From the NCBI GenBank assembly GCA_039180875.1, contig JBCDCY010000003.1, positions 186,001-250,000 on the forward strand: a stretch of 64,000 bases of DNA. Direction: 5' to 3'. This document shows, one piece after another, positions 24,634 through 32,292 of this stretch. Under the pieces are notes generated by a model that did no database searches, had not been told where the DNA came from, and was given only the letters and a program-made list of their open reading frames with translations. Positions within the stretch are counted from its first letter, which is position 1, and each line of letters starts with the position of its first letter. Source of the DNA: JBCDCY01 sp039180875 (GTDB taxonomy: Bacteria > Pseudomonadota > Alphaproteobacteria > Rhodobacterales > Rhodobacteraceae). A program made the position numbers and the translations under genes.

Positions 24634-24753
24634 TCAGCGAACCACCAGGGTCGCGCGCATCGCGCGACCTTTCGGACGCTCCTCGCCCAAGCACAGCGCA
24701 CGGTGCGCATCGTCGCGGTGAACGTACTGACGCCCGTCCATCTCCCCGCTCAC
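24634..24753 (-). CDS. possible 39-codon small ORF coupled to the binding-protein gene
   Basis: A GTG-initiated frame (GTGA overlap with the 14-codon ORF upstream) encoding a charged 39-residue peptide with no hydrophobic segment, ending TGA one base before the ATG of the binding protein. The tight junctions on both sides suggest coupled translation. Codon use (CGT, GTT, AAA, TTG) is less GC-biased than in neighbouring genes, which argues against long conservation. Could be a genuine microprotein, a leader, or chance. Confidence 0.3.
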   Translation of the reverse strand: MSGEMDGRQYVHRDDAHRALCLGEERPKGRAMRATLVVR

Positions 24754-24794
24754 GGGGCGCGCGACGGCTCAATGGTGGCCCGGTCTCCGGTCAT
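24750..24794 (-). CDS. possible 14-codon leader ORF with a strong ribosome site
   Basis: An ATG preceded by GGGAGGAG at good spacing opens a 14-codon frame (MTGDRATIEPSRAP) at the head of the minus-strand PQQ/ABC run. The strong ribosome site is the best in the region while the downstream binding protein has none, so this short frame may start a coupled translation chain or act as a leader peptide. Peptide conservation is needed to tell. Confidence 0.35.
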   Translation of the reverse strand: MTGDRATIEPSRAP

Positions 24795-25055
24795 CTGATC
24801 TCCTCCCTGCAGGTTCGATGCCTGCTTGCTCTTTGGCCCTTGGGCTCCGCGACAGAGGAGAGAACCAGGGACCACTTATTGTGGCAGTCTGACGCGCCGA
24901 CATGGGAGAATCCAGTGCCTCGGCCCATACCGGCAGTCTTGTTGGAGCCATCGCCGAGCATTCCCGGCCATTCGATCGCTCGGCCGGCCGCCCCTTTCGC
25001 ACGTGCGAGAGGCGTGCTAACCGGCCCGCGAGCGATGGGACTGTGAGAGGCCGCC
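24795..25055. other. divergent intergenic region before ppa, no gene seen
   Basis: Separates the minus-strand PQQ/ABC run from ppa. Contains a CGCACGTGCG palindrome about 55 bases before ppa and a GCAGG-N7-CCTGC hairpin at 24809-24825. No conserved protein frame is apparent on either strand. Both promoters must lie here. Confidence 0.5.
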
Positions 25056-25592
25056 ATGGACGTGACGAAAATCCCCGCGGGGAAGAACCCGCCCACCGAC
25101 ATCAACGTGGTGATCGAGATCACCGGCGGCGCGGGCGGCGGGGCCCCGGTGAAGTACGAGATCGACAAGGACTCCGGCGCCGTCTTCGTCGACCGCATCG
25201 TGAACACGCCGATGTTCTATCCCTGCAATTACGGCTTCGTGCCCAACACCCTGCACGCCGACGGCGACCCGACCGACGTGCTCGTCCTCTGCGACTTCGA
25301 CCTTGCCCCCGGGGTGGTGATCCGCTGCCGACCGGTGGGTGTTTTGAAGATGGAGGACGACGGCGGCATGGACGACAAATTGATCGCCGTGCCGGTGGAA
25401 AAGGTCGACCCCTTCCAGGCCGGCATCCAGGACCTCACGGATATCCCCGAGAAGACCCGGGAGCGGATCAAGCACTTCTTCGAGCACTACAAGGACCTCG
25501 AGGAAGGCAAGTGGGTCAAGGTCATCGGCTGGGGCGACAAGGCGGAGGCCGTGAGCATCCTGCAAGCCTCCCTCGACGCGGTGACGGCCTAG
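25056..25592 (+). CDS. ppa: inorganic pyrophosphatase
   Basis: A soluble family I inorganic pyrophosphatase of 178 residues, the usual bacterial length, which hydrolyses PPi to drive biosynthetic reactions. The catalytic acidic cluster is DGDPTDVLV (about residues 66-74), with FYPCNYGFVPNT before it and KVIGWGDKAEA near the end. It is monocistronic: a divergent promoter region lies upstream and two hairpins follow before the convergent desaturase gene. Confidence 0.96.
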   Translation: MDVTKIPAGKNPPTDINVVIEITGGAGGGAPVKYEIDKDSGAVFVDRIVNTPMFYPCNYGFVPNTLHADGDPTDVLVLCDFDLAPGVVIRCRPVGVLKMEDDGGMDDKLIAVPVEKVDPFQAGIQDLTDIPEKTRERIKHFFEHYKDLEEGKWVKVIGWGDKAEAVSILQASLDAVTA

Positions 25593-25665
25593 GGCACCCA
25601 CCCGAGGTGCCCGGTCAGGGCGCCGAGAGGAAAGTGTGACGCCCCAGAGCCCGCTCTGGGGCGTC
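25592..25665. terminator. two hairpins between ppa and the convergent desaturase gene
   Basis: GGGCACC/GGTGCCC (25592-25612) is followed by a perfect 12-base stem GACGCCCCAGAG/CTCTGGGGCGTC with a four-base loop (25638-25665). Placed between two convergent stop codons, the second is likely a bidirectional terminator although it has no long T-tract. Confidence 0.65.
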
Positions 25666-25685
25666 GCCATCTAACAGCTCATCCG

Positions 25686-26642
25686 TCAGGCCGGGGCGCG
25701 GCGGTGCCAGCCGACCTCGCCCAACACCCGCCAATAGCTGTCGGCGACCCGCATCCGCGCGCCGTGCCCCTTCGCCACCATCAGATCGTGCAGCTTGCGC
25801 AGCCGCCAGCAGGGGACATGCATCACCAGGTGATGCTCCAGATGATAGTTCACCCAGTAGGGCGCCACGAACAACCGCATCAGCGGGCGGGCCCGGGTCG
25901 TGCGCACATTGCGCAATGGATCGTCGGTGAAATCCGTCGCCCCATGCTCGGCGATATTGCGTATGCGCAGGACGAGCTGGAACCAGGTGAGCAACGGCAG
26001 CAGCCAGAAGGCAAAGCCCCACCACCACTCCCCGGCCAACCCCATCAGGATCATCACCACGCCCGCCGCCAGCATCCCGCGGCCGAGGCCCGCACCCTTG
26101 AAGCTTTGGGCCATCCGATCCCGCTCCGCCGCCTCGATCGCGTCGTGGTCTCCGGCGAGGCGCAGGGACTGCACGATCTGCGCGAAGAGCTGCTTCACCC
26201 CGGTCTGCCCCGTCAGATCCCGGACGAACTTGCGGATCAGGCTTGCCCGGGTCGTCGGGAAGGGACGGGAGAGGACGATGTCCGGGTCGTCCTCCGTCTG
26301 GGTGAAGCGGTGATGCGTCAGGTGGTAGTGCCGGTAGGCGCGCATGTCGGCCAGGATCGGCCAGCCGCAGAACCATTCGCCCGCCACCTCGTTCAACCGC
26401 CGCGTCTTGAAGAGCGCCACATGGGCCGCGTCGTGCATCAGGATCGCCAGGCCAAGCTGGCGCGAGCCGATCAGCATCACTGCGAGCACGAAGGTCAGCA
26501 CCGACGGCCAGAGGGCGAAGAGCCCCAGCGCCGCCGCGATCACCCCCCAGCAATGCAGCAGAAGCAACGCCCCCATCAGGTCCGAGCGCTCCGCAAGCGG
26601 ACGGATCTCCTCCGACGAGAGATAGGCTTTCCCTAGGGGCAT
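25686..26642 (-). CDS. membrane fatty acid desaturase family protein
   Basis: A 318-residue di-iron membrane desaturase or hydroxylase. The three histidine boxes are HDAAH (70-74), HYHLTHH (105-111) and HLEHH (267-271), with an extra AEHG at about 231; four to five membrane helices surround them. The enzyme would insert a double bond or hydroxyl into an acyl chain or lipid using O2 and an electron carrier. It is monocistronic, convergent with ppa, and divergent from the EamA gene. The lipid substrate is not predictable. Confidence 0.88.
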   Translation of the reverse strand: MPLGKAYLSSEEIRPLAERSDLMGALLLLHCWGVIAAALGLFALWPSVLTFVLAVMLIGSRQLGLAILMHDAAHVALFKTRRLNEVAGEWFCGWPILADMRAYRHYHLTHHRFTQTEDDPDIVLSRPFPTTRASLIRKFVRDLTGQTGVKQLFAQIVQSLRLAGDHDAIEAAERDRMAQSFKGAGLGRGMLAAGVVMILMGLAGEWWWGFAFWLLPLLTWFQLVLRIRNIAEHGATDFTDDPLRNVRTTRARPLMRLFVAPYWVNYHLEHHLVMHVPCWRLRKLHDLMVAKGHGARMRVADSYWRVLGEVGWHRRAPA

Positions 26643-26732
26643 GACCCGATCAGTCTCCGCCGGCAGCCCCTGCCCGTCAAGCGTCGCGCTTTCCGGGTGG
26701 TGGGGCCGCGACCCGCCGGCTAGTCAGGCGCC

Positions 26733-27650
26733 ATGACACCGCAACGCACGATCTCCGGCCGCGCCTGGGCCGAGCTGATGCTCCTCGCCCTGATCTGGGG
26801 CGGTTCGTTCTTCTCCATCGCCATCGCGTTGCGGGAGGTGCCGGTCTTCACCTCGGTCGCCCACCGGGTCTTCTGGGCCGCGCTCGTCCTCTGGCTCGTG
26901 GTGCTGGCCCGCGGCTATCCGCTGCCCCGGGACCCACGGGTCTGGGCCGCGTTCTTCGTCATGGGCCTTCTGAACAACGTCCTGCCGTTCTCGCTGATGG
27001 CCTGGGGCCAGACCCATATCGAGAGCGGCCTCACCTCGATCCTGAACGCCGCCACCGCGATCTTCGGCGCCTTGGTCGCGGCCCTCTTCCTCGCCGATGA
27101 GCGATTGACCCTGCGCAAGGTGACCGGCATCTGCCTCGGCTTCGCCGGTGTGGTCGTGGCCATCGGGGCGGAGGCGTTGGCCGACCTCGACATCCGCTCC
27201 CTCGCTCAGATCGCGGTGATCGGTGGCACGATCTCCTACGCCTTCGCCAGCGTCTGGGCGCGCTTGCGGCTCGGTGGCCTCCGGCCGGAGGTCGCGGCCG
27301 CCGGCATGTTGAGCGGGTCGAGCCTGGTGATGCTGCCGCTCGCCACCCTGGTCGACGGCCCGCCGAGCCTGGCGCTCGCCCCCGGCACCTGGCTCGCCAT
27401 CGGCTATTACGCCGTGGTGGCAACCGCGGGGGCCTACCTGCTCTACTACCGGGTGCTGGCGATGGCGGGGGCGGCGAACCTGATGCTGGTGACCCTGCTC
27501 ATCCCGCCCACGGCCATCCTGCTCGGCGCCGCCTTCCTGGCGGAGCGATTGAGCGTCAGCGCCTTCCTCGGCCTCCTGCTGATTGGCGCCGGGCTCCTGG
27601 TCATCGACGGCCGCATCCTCCGCCGCACCCGGCGCCGCCAGACGGGCTAA
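26733..27650 (+). CDS. EamA/DMT family transporter
   Basis: A 305-residue drug/metabolite transporter with ten membrane helices arranged as two EamA repeats (about residues 10-140 and 155-290). The second repeat contains the usual VVATAGAYLLYYRVL segment. Such proteins export amino acids or other small metabolites; the substrate is unknown. Transcribed away from the desaturase gene with a 90-base gap. Confidence 0.85.
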   Translation: MTPQRTISGRAWAELMLLALIWGGSFFSIAIALREVPVFTSVAHRVFWAALVLWLVVLARGYPLPRDPRVWAAFFVMGLLNNVLPFSLMAWGQTHIESGLTSILNAATAIFGALVAALFLADERLTLRKVTGICLGFAGVVVAIGAEALADLDIRSLAQIAVIGGTISYAFASVWARLRLGGLRPEVAAAGMLSGSSLVMLPLATLVDGPPSLALAPGTWLAIGYYAVVATAGAYLLYYRVLAMAGAANLMLVTLLIPPTAILLGAAFLAERLSVSAFLGLLLIGAGLLVIDGRILRRTRRRQTG

Positions 27651-27707
27651 CCCCACCTTTCCATTTCAGCCAGCCTTGGCTAAGCGTCCGGGAGAGGAGG
27701 GTGCCGG

Positions 27708-28583
27708 ATGCACCGGACGCTGATCTACCCCGACGCCGCCGCCTGGCGGGCCGCAGGCCAGAAGCGCATCGCCCTTTTCGGCATGTCCGGCCTCGGCAAG
27801 ACCACCTGCTCGAACCTGCTGCGGCAGTCCGGGGCGTGGTTTCATTATTCCGTCGATTACCGCATCGGCACCCGCTACATGGGCGAGTACATCGCCGACA
27901 ACTTCAAGCGAGAGGCGATGAAGACGCCGTTCCTGCGGGAGCTGCTGCGCTCGGACTCGATCCACATCGCCTCCAACATCACCTTCCACAACCTCTCCCC
28001 CCTCTCGACCTATCTCGGCAAACCCGGCGATGCCGAGAAGGGGGGCATCGATTACGCCACCTACGTCTCCCGACAGGAGGAGCATCGGGAGGCGGAGATC
28101 AACGCGCTGCTCGACACCGTGCCCTTCATCGAGAAGGCCCGCACCATCTACGGCTACGACCACTTCGTCTGCGACACCGGCGGCTCGATCTGCGAGGTGG
28201 TGGACTCCGACGATCCCGACGATCCGGTCTTGAGCGCGCTGGCGGCCCACCTCCTCCTCATCTGGATCCAGGAGAGCGATGCGGATGCGGAGGAACTGGC
28301 TCACCGCTTCGATCAGGCGCCGAAGCCGATGTACTACCGCCGGGAGGAACTCGACACCTTCTGGGCCGACTATCTGGCCGAACGCGGCGTCGCGCCCGAC
28401 GCGGTCGATCCCGATGACTTCATCCGCTACGGCTTTCGCCGGCAATTGCCGCTCCGCCGGCCGCGCTACGCCGCGATGGCCGCCAATTGGGGCATAACCC
28501 TGGCCGCCAGCGATGTGGCCAAGGTGCGCACCGCCGACGATTTTGGCCAGCTGATCGAGCGGACGCTCGAGGCGGCGCCATAG
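27708..28583 (+). CDS. P-loop ATPase of unknown role
   Basis: A 291-residue cytoplasmic protein with a Walker A motif GMSGLGKTT at residues 25-33 and a hydrophobic strand ending in FVCDTGGSICEVVD as a likely Walker B-like region. The rest is helical and acidic. Members of this type are single-copy in many Rhodobacterales, but I know no function. It lies 58 bases after the EamA gene on the same strand and 90 bases before metA, without overlap. Confidence 0.7.
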   Translation: MHRTLIYPDAAAWRAAGQKRIALFGMSGLGKTTCSNLLRQSGAWFHYSVDYRIGTRYMGEYIADNFKREAMKTPFLRELLRSDSIHIASNITFHNLSPLSTYLGKPGDAEKGGIDYATYVSRQEEHREAEINALLDTVPFIEKARTIYGYDHFVCDTGGSICEVVDSDDPDDPVLSALAAHLLLIWIQESDADAEELAHRFDQAPKPMYYRREELDTFWADYLAERGVAPDAVDPDDFIRYGFRRQLPLRRPRYAAMAANWGITLAASDVAKVRTADDFGQLIERTLEAAP

Positions 28584-28672
28584 GGTCGCGCAGCCGGGCG
28601 CCGACCTTGCCGCACGGGCCCCGCGCGGCTACCTAGAGCGCTCCGACCCAGCATGGCGAGCCCGACTGCCCT

Positions 28673-29602
28673 ATGCCCATCAAGATCCCTGCGGAGCTTC
28701 CGGCCCACGACGTGCTGCGCCGTGAAGGGGTGATGGTGATGTCGGCTGAGACCGCCCAGCGCCAGGACATCCGGCCCCTGCGCATCGCGCTGCTCAATCT
28801 GATGCCGAAGAAGGTGCAGACCGAGACGCAGTTCGCCCGGCTGATCGGCGCCACGCCGCTGCAGATCGAACTCACGCTGTTGCGCATGACCGATCACCAG
28901 CCGAAGAACACCTCGCCCGCCCATCTCGAGGCGTTCTACCGCACCTTCGCCGAGGCCCGCGAGGAACGCTTCGACGGGTTGATCATCACCGGTGCACCGA
29001 TCGAGCTGTTGGAGTTCGAGGCGGTCGACTACTGGCCCGAGCTCTGCGAGATCTTCGCCTGGACGCAGACCCACGTACACGCCACCTTCGCCGTCTGTTG
29101 GGGCGCCCAGGCGATGTTGAAGCATTTCCACGACGTGCCCAAGCACACCCTGCCAGCCAAGGCGTTCGGTTGCTTCCGCCACCGCAACCTCGCCCCCGCC
29201 TCACCCTATCTGCGGGGCTTTTCCGACGACTTCACGGTGCCCGTCAGCCGCTGGACCGAGGTGCGGGAGGACGATCTCGACCGGCCGGGCCTTAAGCTGC
29301 TGATGTCGTCGGCCGAGGTCGGCCCCTGCCTGGTGGAGGATCCGGCGCACCGGGCGCTCTACATGTTCAACCACCTGGAATACGACTCCACCACACTGCG
29401 CGAGGAGTACGAGCGCGACGTCGCCTCGGGAAAGCCGATCGTCGTGCCCCGGGGCTATTTCCCCGGCGACGATCCCACGGCCGAGCCCGAGAACCGCTGG
29501 CGCAGCCACGCCCATCTGCTCTACGGCAACTGGATCAACGAAATCTACCAGACCGCGCCCTTCACCCTCGACAAGATCGGGCAGGAGGCGCGCGCGTGCT
29601 AA
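28673..29602 (+). CDS. metAA: homoserine O-acetyltransferase (MetA family)
   Basis: A MetA/HTS-family enzyme of 309 residues that acylates homoserine in methionine synthesis. The catalytic cysteine is C142 in AVCWGAQ. Residue 111 is Glu (GAPIELLEF); in MetA proteins Glu111 goes with acetyl-CoA and Gly111 with succinyl-CoA, so this should make O-acetylhomoserine despite the usual succinyltransferase label. Its stop codon overlaps the GTG of the next gene by 7 bases. Confidence 0.9.
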   Translation: MPIKIPAELPAHDVLRREGVMVMSAETAQRQDIRPLRIALLNLMPKKVQTETQFARLIGATPLQIELTLLRMTDHQPKNTSPAHLEAFYRTFAEAREERFDGLIITGAPIELLEFEAVDYWPELCEIFAWTQTHVHATFAVCWGAQAMLKHFHDVPKHTLPAKAFGCFRHRNLAPASPYLRGFSDDFTVPVSRWTEVREDDLDRPGLKLLMSSAEVGPCLVEDPAHRALYMFNHLEYDSTTLREEYERDVASGKPIVVPRGYFPGDDPTAEPENRWRSHAHLLYGNWINEIYQTAPFTLDKIGQEARAC

Positions 29603-30549
29603 GGCGGCGGACCTGGCGTCGCGCTGCGCTGGTTCTGGTCGTTCTGCTGGTGGGGGCCGCCGTCTGGCGGGTGGAGGTGTCGGTGAAGGATATCGAACAG
29701 ACCTGGCCGCCGACCGGCGCCTTCCTCAACGTAGAGGGCCAGCGCGTCCACTATGTCCGGGCGGGCGAGGGGCCGCCGGTGGTGCTGATCCACGGGGCGA
29801 GCGGCAATCTCCGCGACTGGACCTTCCGGATCTTCGACGAGATGGCGGCGGCCCACGACGTGATCGCCTTCGACCGCCCCGGCCACGGCTATTCCGACCG
29901 GGCGGCGGAGGACGGCAGCAACCCCCATGTCCAGGCCCGCATCCTGCGCCAGGCGCTCGCCACCCTCGGCATCGAGCGGGCGATCCTGGTCGGGCATAGC
30001 TACGGCGGCTCCGTCGCACTCGCCTGGGCCGTCGACGCGCCGGAGGGTGTGGCGGGCCTCCTCCTGCTCGGTGCGCCGAGCCATCCGTGGGAGGGGGGTG
30101 CGGGCACCTTCTACGACCTGGCGGCCAACCGTGTGACCGGCCCGCTGCTCTCGAACCTCATCGCCTGGATGGCCGGCGACCGCGCCGTCGACCGCACGCT
30201 CACCCGGATCTTCGCGCCCGACCCGGTGCCGGAGGGCTACGGTGCCCATGTCGGCACCGGCCTGGCGCTGCGGCCGGAGACCATACGGGCGAACGCCCGG
30301 GACATCACCGCCTTGAAAGCTCATCTGCGGGCAGCGGTTGCGCACTATCCCGATCTCACCATGCCGATCGAATTGCTGCACGGCACCGCCGACATCATCG
30401 TGCCGATGCGGGTGCACTCCCTGCCCTTTGGCCAGAAGGTCCCTCACGCCAACGTCGTGGCGCTCGAGGGAGCGGGGCATATGTTGCAGCACAGCCGACC
30501 GGATGCCGTGCTGGCAGCCCTCGGCCGCCTCGCCGCCGCCATCGACTGA
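29596..30549 (+). CDS. alpha/beta hydrolase with N-terminal membrane anchor
   Basis: A 317-residue alpha/beta hydrolase. An N-terminal hydrophobic segment (residues 9-25) anchors or exports it. The oxyanion motif HGASG is at 66-70, the nucleophile elbow GHSYGG at 133-138 (S135), and the catalytic His lies in EGAGHML near the C-terminus. It starts with GTG inside the last codons of metA, so the two are translationally coupled although no shared pathway is obvious. Substrate unknown; small esters or haloalkanes are typical for the fold. Confidence 0.85.
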   Translation: MLRRRTWRRAALVLVVLLVGAAVWRVEVSVKDIEQTWPPTGAFLNVEGQRVHYVRAGEGPPVVLIHGASGNLRDWTFRIFDEMAAAHDVIAFDRPGHGYSDRAAEDGSNPHVQARILRQALATLGIERAILVGHSYGGSVALAWAVDAPEGVAGLLLLGAPSHPWEGGAGTFYDLAANRVTGPLLSNLIAWMAGDRAVDRTLTRIFAPDPVPEGYGAHVGTGLALRPETIRANARDITALKAHLRAAVAHYPDLTMPIELLHGTADIIVPMRVHSLPFGQKVPHANVVALEGAGHMLQHSRPDAVLAALGRLAAAID

Positions 30550-30607
30550 TCCCTTGCCCGCCAGCGAGGGAGCGGGCACGGTCGAGCGGCGCGAGAGGGG
30601 GAGCGAT

Positions 30608-31513
30608 ATGGCCAAGAGCACCGCGACGAAACCCTTCGGCGGCGCGATCAGCGCCTACTACCGGGACGGCGCCCCGAAAGAGGTGCGCAAAGCCATCGCC
30701 GGGGCCGAAAAGGACACGATCCTCGAACCCTCCTACCCATACGATGAGCGGCTGGGGCGGAAGGCCTACGACGACGCCTACGAAGCATTGCAGATCGAGT
30801 TGGTGAAGATGCAGGCCTGGGCAAAGGCGAACGGAGAGCGCATCGTCATCGTCTTTGAGGGGCGCGACGCCGCCGGTAAGGGCGGCACCATCAAGCGGTT
30901 TCGCGAGAACCTGAACCCCCGCGGCGCCCGGGTCGTGGCGCTCCCCAAACCCTCCGACGTCGAGCGCGCCCAGTGGTACTTCCAGCGCTACATCACCCAC
31001 CTGCCCTCGGCCGGAGAGATCGTGTTCTTCGACCGCTCCTGGTACAATCGCGGCGTGGTCGAGCATGTCTTCGAGTTCAGCTCGACGGCCGAGCGGGCCC
31101 GCTTCTTCCGCCAGGTTGTGCCGTTTGAGACCATGCTGATCGAAGGCGGCATCAAGCTCTTGAAGATCTGGCTTTCGGTCGGCCGGGCCGAGCAGCTTCG
31201 CCGCTTTCTGGCGCGGGAGAACGATCCGCTGAAGCACTGGAAGCTCTCGCGGATAGACGTCGACGGCCTCGCCCGCTGGGACGCCTACACCGAGGCGATC
31301 CAGGAGACCTTTGCCCGCACCCACACCCCCGTCACCCCGTGGACGGTGATCCGCAGCGACGACAAGCGCCGGGCGCGGCTAGCGGCGATGCGCGCGGTGC
31401 TCTGCCAGCTCGACTATGACGGCCGCGATGCGGAGGCGGCCTGCACCCCCGATCCCGGCATTTGCGGCGGGCCGGAGATCCTGTCGGCCGCGCTGGGCGC
31501 GGAGACGCAATAG
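30608..31513 (+). CDS. ppk2: polyphosphate kinase 2
   Basis: A class I-size PPK2 (301 residues) that transfers phosphate between polyphosphate and nucleoside diphosphates, favouring GTP or ATP formation. Walker A is EGRDAAGKGG (84-93), Walker B and lid region IVFFDRSWYNRG (138-149), with KPSDVERAQWYFQRY between. The ATG follows GGGGGAG; the longer frame upstream is antisense shadow of the hydrolase. It lies 58 bases after the hydrolase gene. Confidence 0.93.
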   Translation: MAKSTATKPFGGAISAYYRDGAPKEVRKAIAGAEKDTILEPSYPYDERLGRKAYDDAYEALQIELVKMQAWAKANGERIVIVFEGRDAAGKGGTIKRFRENLNPRGARVVALPKPSDVERAQWYFQRYITHLPSAGEIVFFDRSWYNRGVVEHVFEFSSTAERARFFRQVVPFETMLIEGGIKLLKIWLSVGRAEQLRRFLARENDPLKHWKLSRIDVDGLARWDAYTEAIQETFARTHTPVTPWTVIRSDDKRRARLAAMRAVLCQLDYDGRDAEAACTPDPGICGGPEILSAALGAETQ

Positions 31514-31528
31514 GCTATAGTGCCCGCC

Positions 31529-32179
31529 ATGGCCGCCAGAGACAGCTCAGACGACCGCCCGGGCCGGCGCGGATACCATCACGGCAACCTGCGCCAGGCC
31601 TTGGTGGAGGCGACCCTCGACCTGATCGTGGAGAAGGGGCCCCACGGCTTCACCCTGGCCGAGGCGGCCCGCAGCGCCGGCGTCTCTCCGGCCGCGGTCT
31701 ATCGCCATTTCTCCGGCCGGGAAGAGCTGATTGCAGAGGTGGCGCGCCAGGGCTTCGAGACCTTCGCCGATCTGATGGAACACGCATGGGCCAAGTACCA
31801 CCCCGCCCCGCTGGCGGCGTTCGAGGCGGTGGGCCGCGCTTACCTGGCCTTCGCCCGGCGCCAGCCCGGCCACTACATCGCGATGTTCGAGAGCGGTATC
31901 GGCGTCGCAGGCGATCCCGACCTCGCCCCCGCGGCGGAGCGGGCGATGTCGGTGCTAACCCACGCGGCGGAGGCCCTGTCGGCACATCTGCCACCAGACC
32001 GGCGCCCACCGGCCAGCATGGTCAGCCACCATATCTGGGCCCTCTCCCACGGCGTGGTCGAACTGTTCGCCCGGGGCGAGCCCGGTGCCCGCGCACCCTT
32101 CTCGCCCGAGGAGTTGCTGGAAACCGGCACCGGCATCTACCTCCGCGGTCTCGGCCTCATTCCGAAGGACGAGGCTTGA
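31529..32179 (+). CDS. TetR/AcrR family transcriptional regulator
   Basis: A 216-residue TetR repressor. The helix-turn-helix is GFTLAEAARSAGVSPAAVYRHF (split around residue 50-70), preceded by the basic RRGYHHGNLRQALV, and the C-terminal ligand domain is of the WHG type. It starts 15 bases after ppk2, so it may be cotranscribed. I see no obvious inverted-repeat operator nearby, and its target is unknown. Confidence 0.85.
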   Translation: MAARDSSDDRPGRRGYHHGNLRQALVEATLDLIVEKGPHGFTLAEAARSAGVSPAAVYRHFSGREELIAEVARQGFETFADLMEHAWAKYHPAPLAAFEAVGRAYLAFARRQPGHYIAMFESGIGVAGDPDLAPAAERAMSVLTHAAEALSAHLPPDRRPPASMVSHHIWALSHGVVELFARGEPGARAPFSPEELLETGTGIYLRGLGLIPKDEA

Positions 32180-32292
32180 CGGCCGCACTCTGCGCCGGGA
32201 TGGGCGACATTTCAGTCTCATTTTGATACCATGACGGCGCTTGGCCGGCCCCCGGCCCATTGATTGCTCAGCAAGTGCTTTCGGAGGACATG

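Noticed and set aside
24809..24825. GCAGG-TTCGATG-CCTGC looks like a tRNA T-arm
   Set aside because: No matching acceptor strand, anticodon arm or CCA is found within 90 bases on either strand, so it is a chance hairpin or a fragment too small to support.
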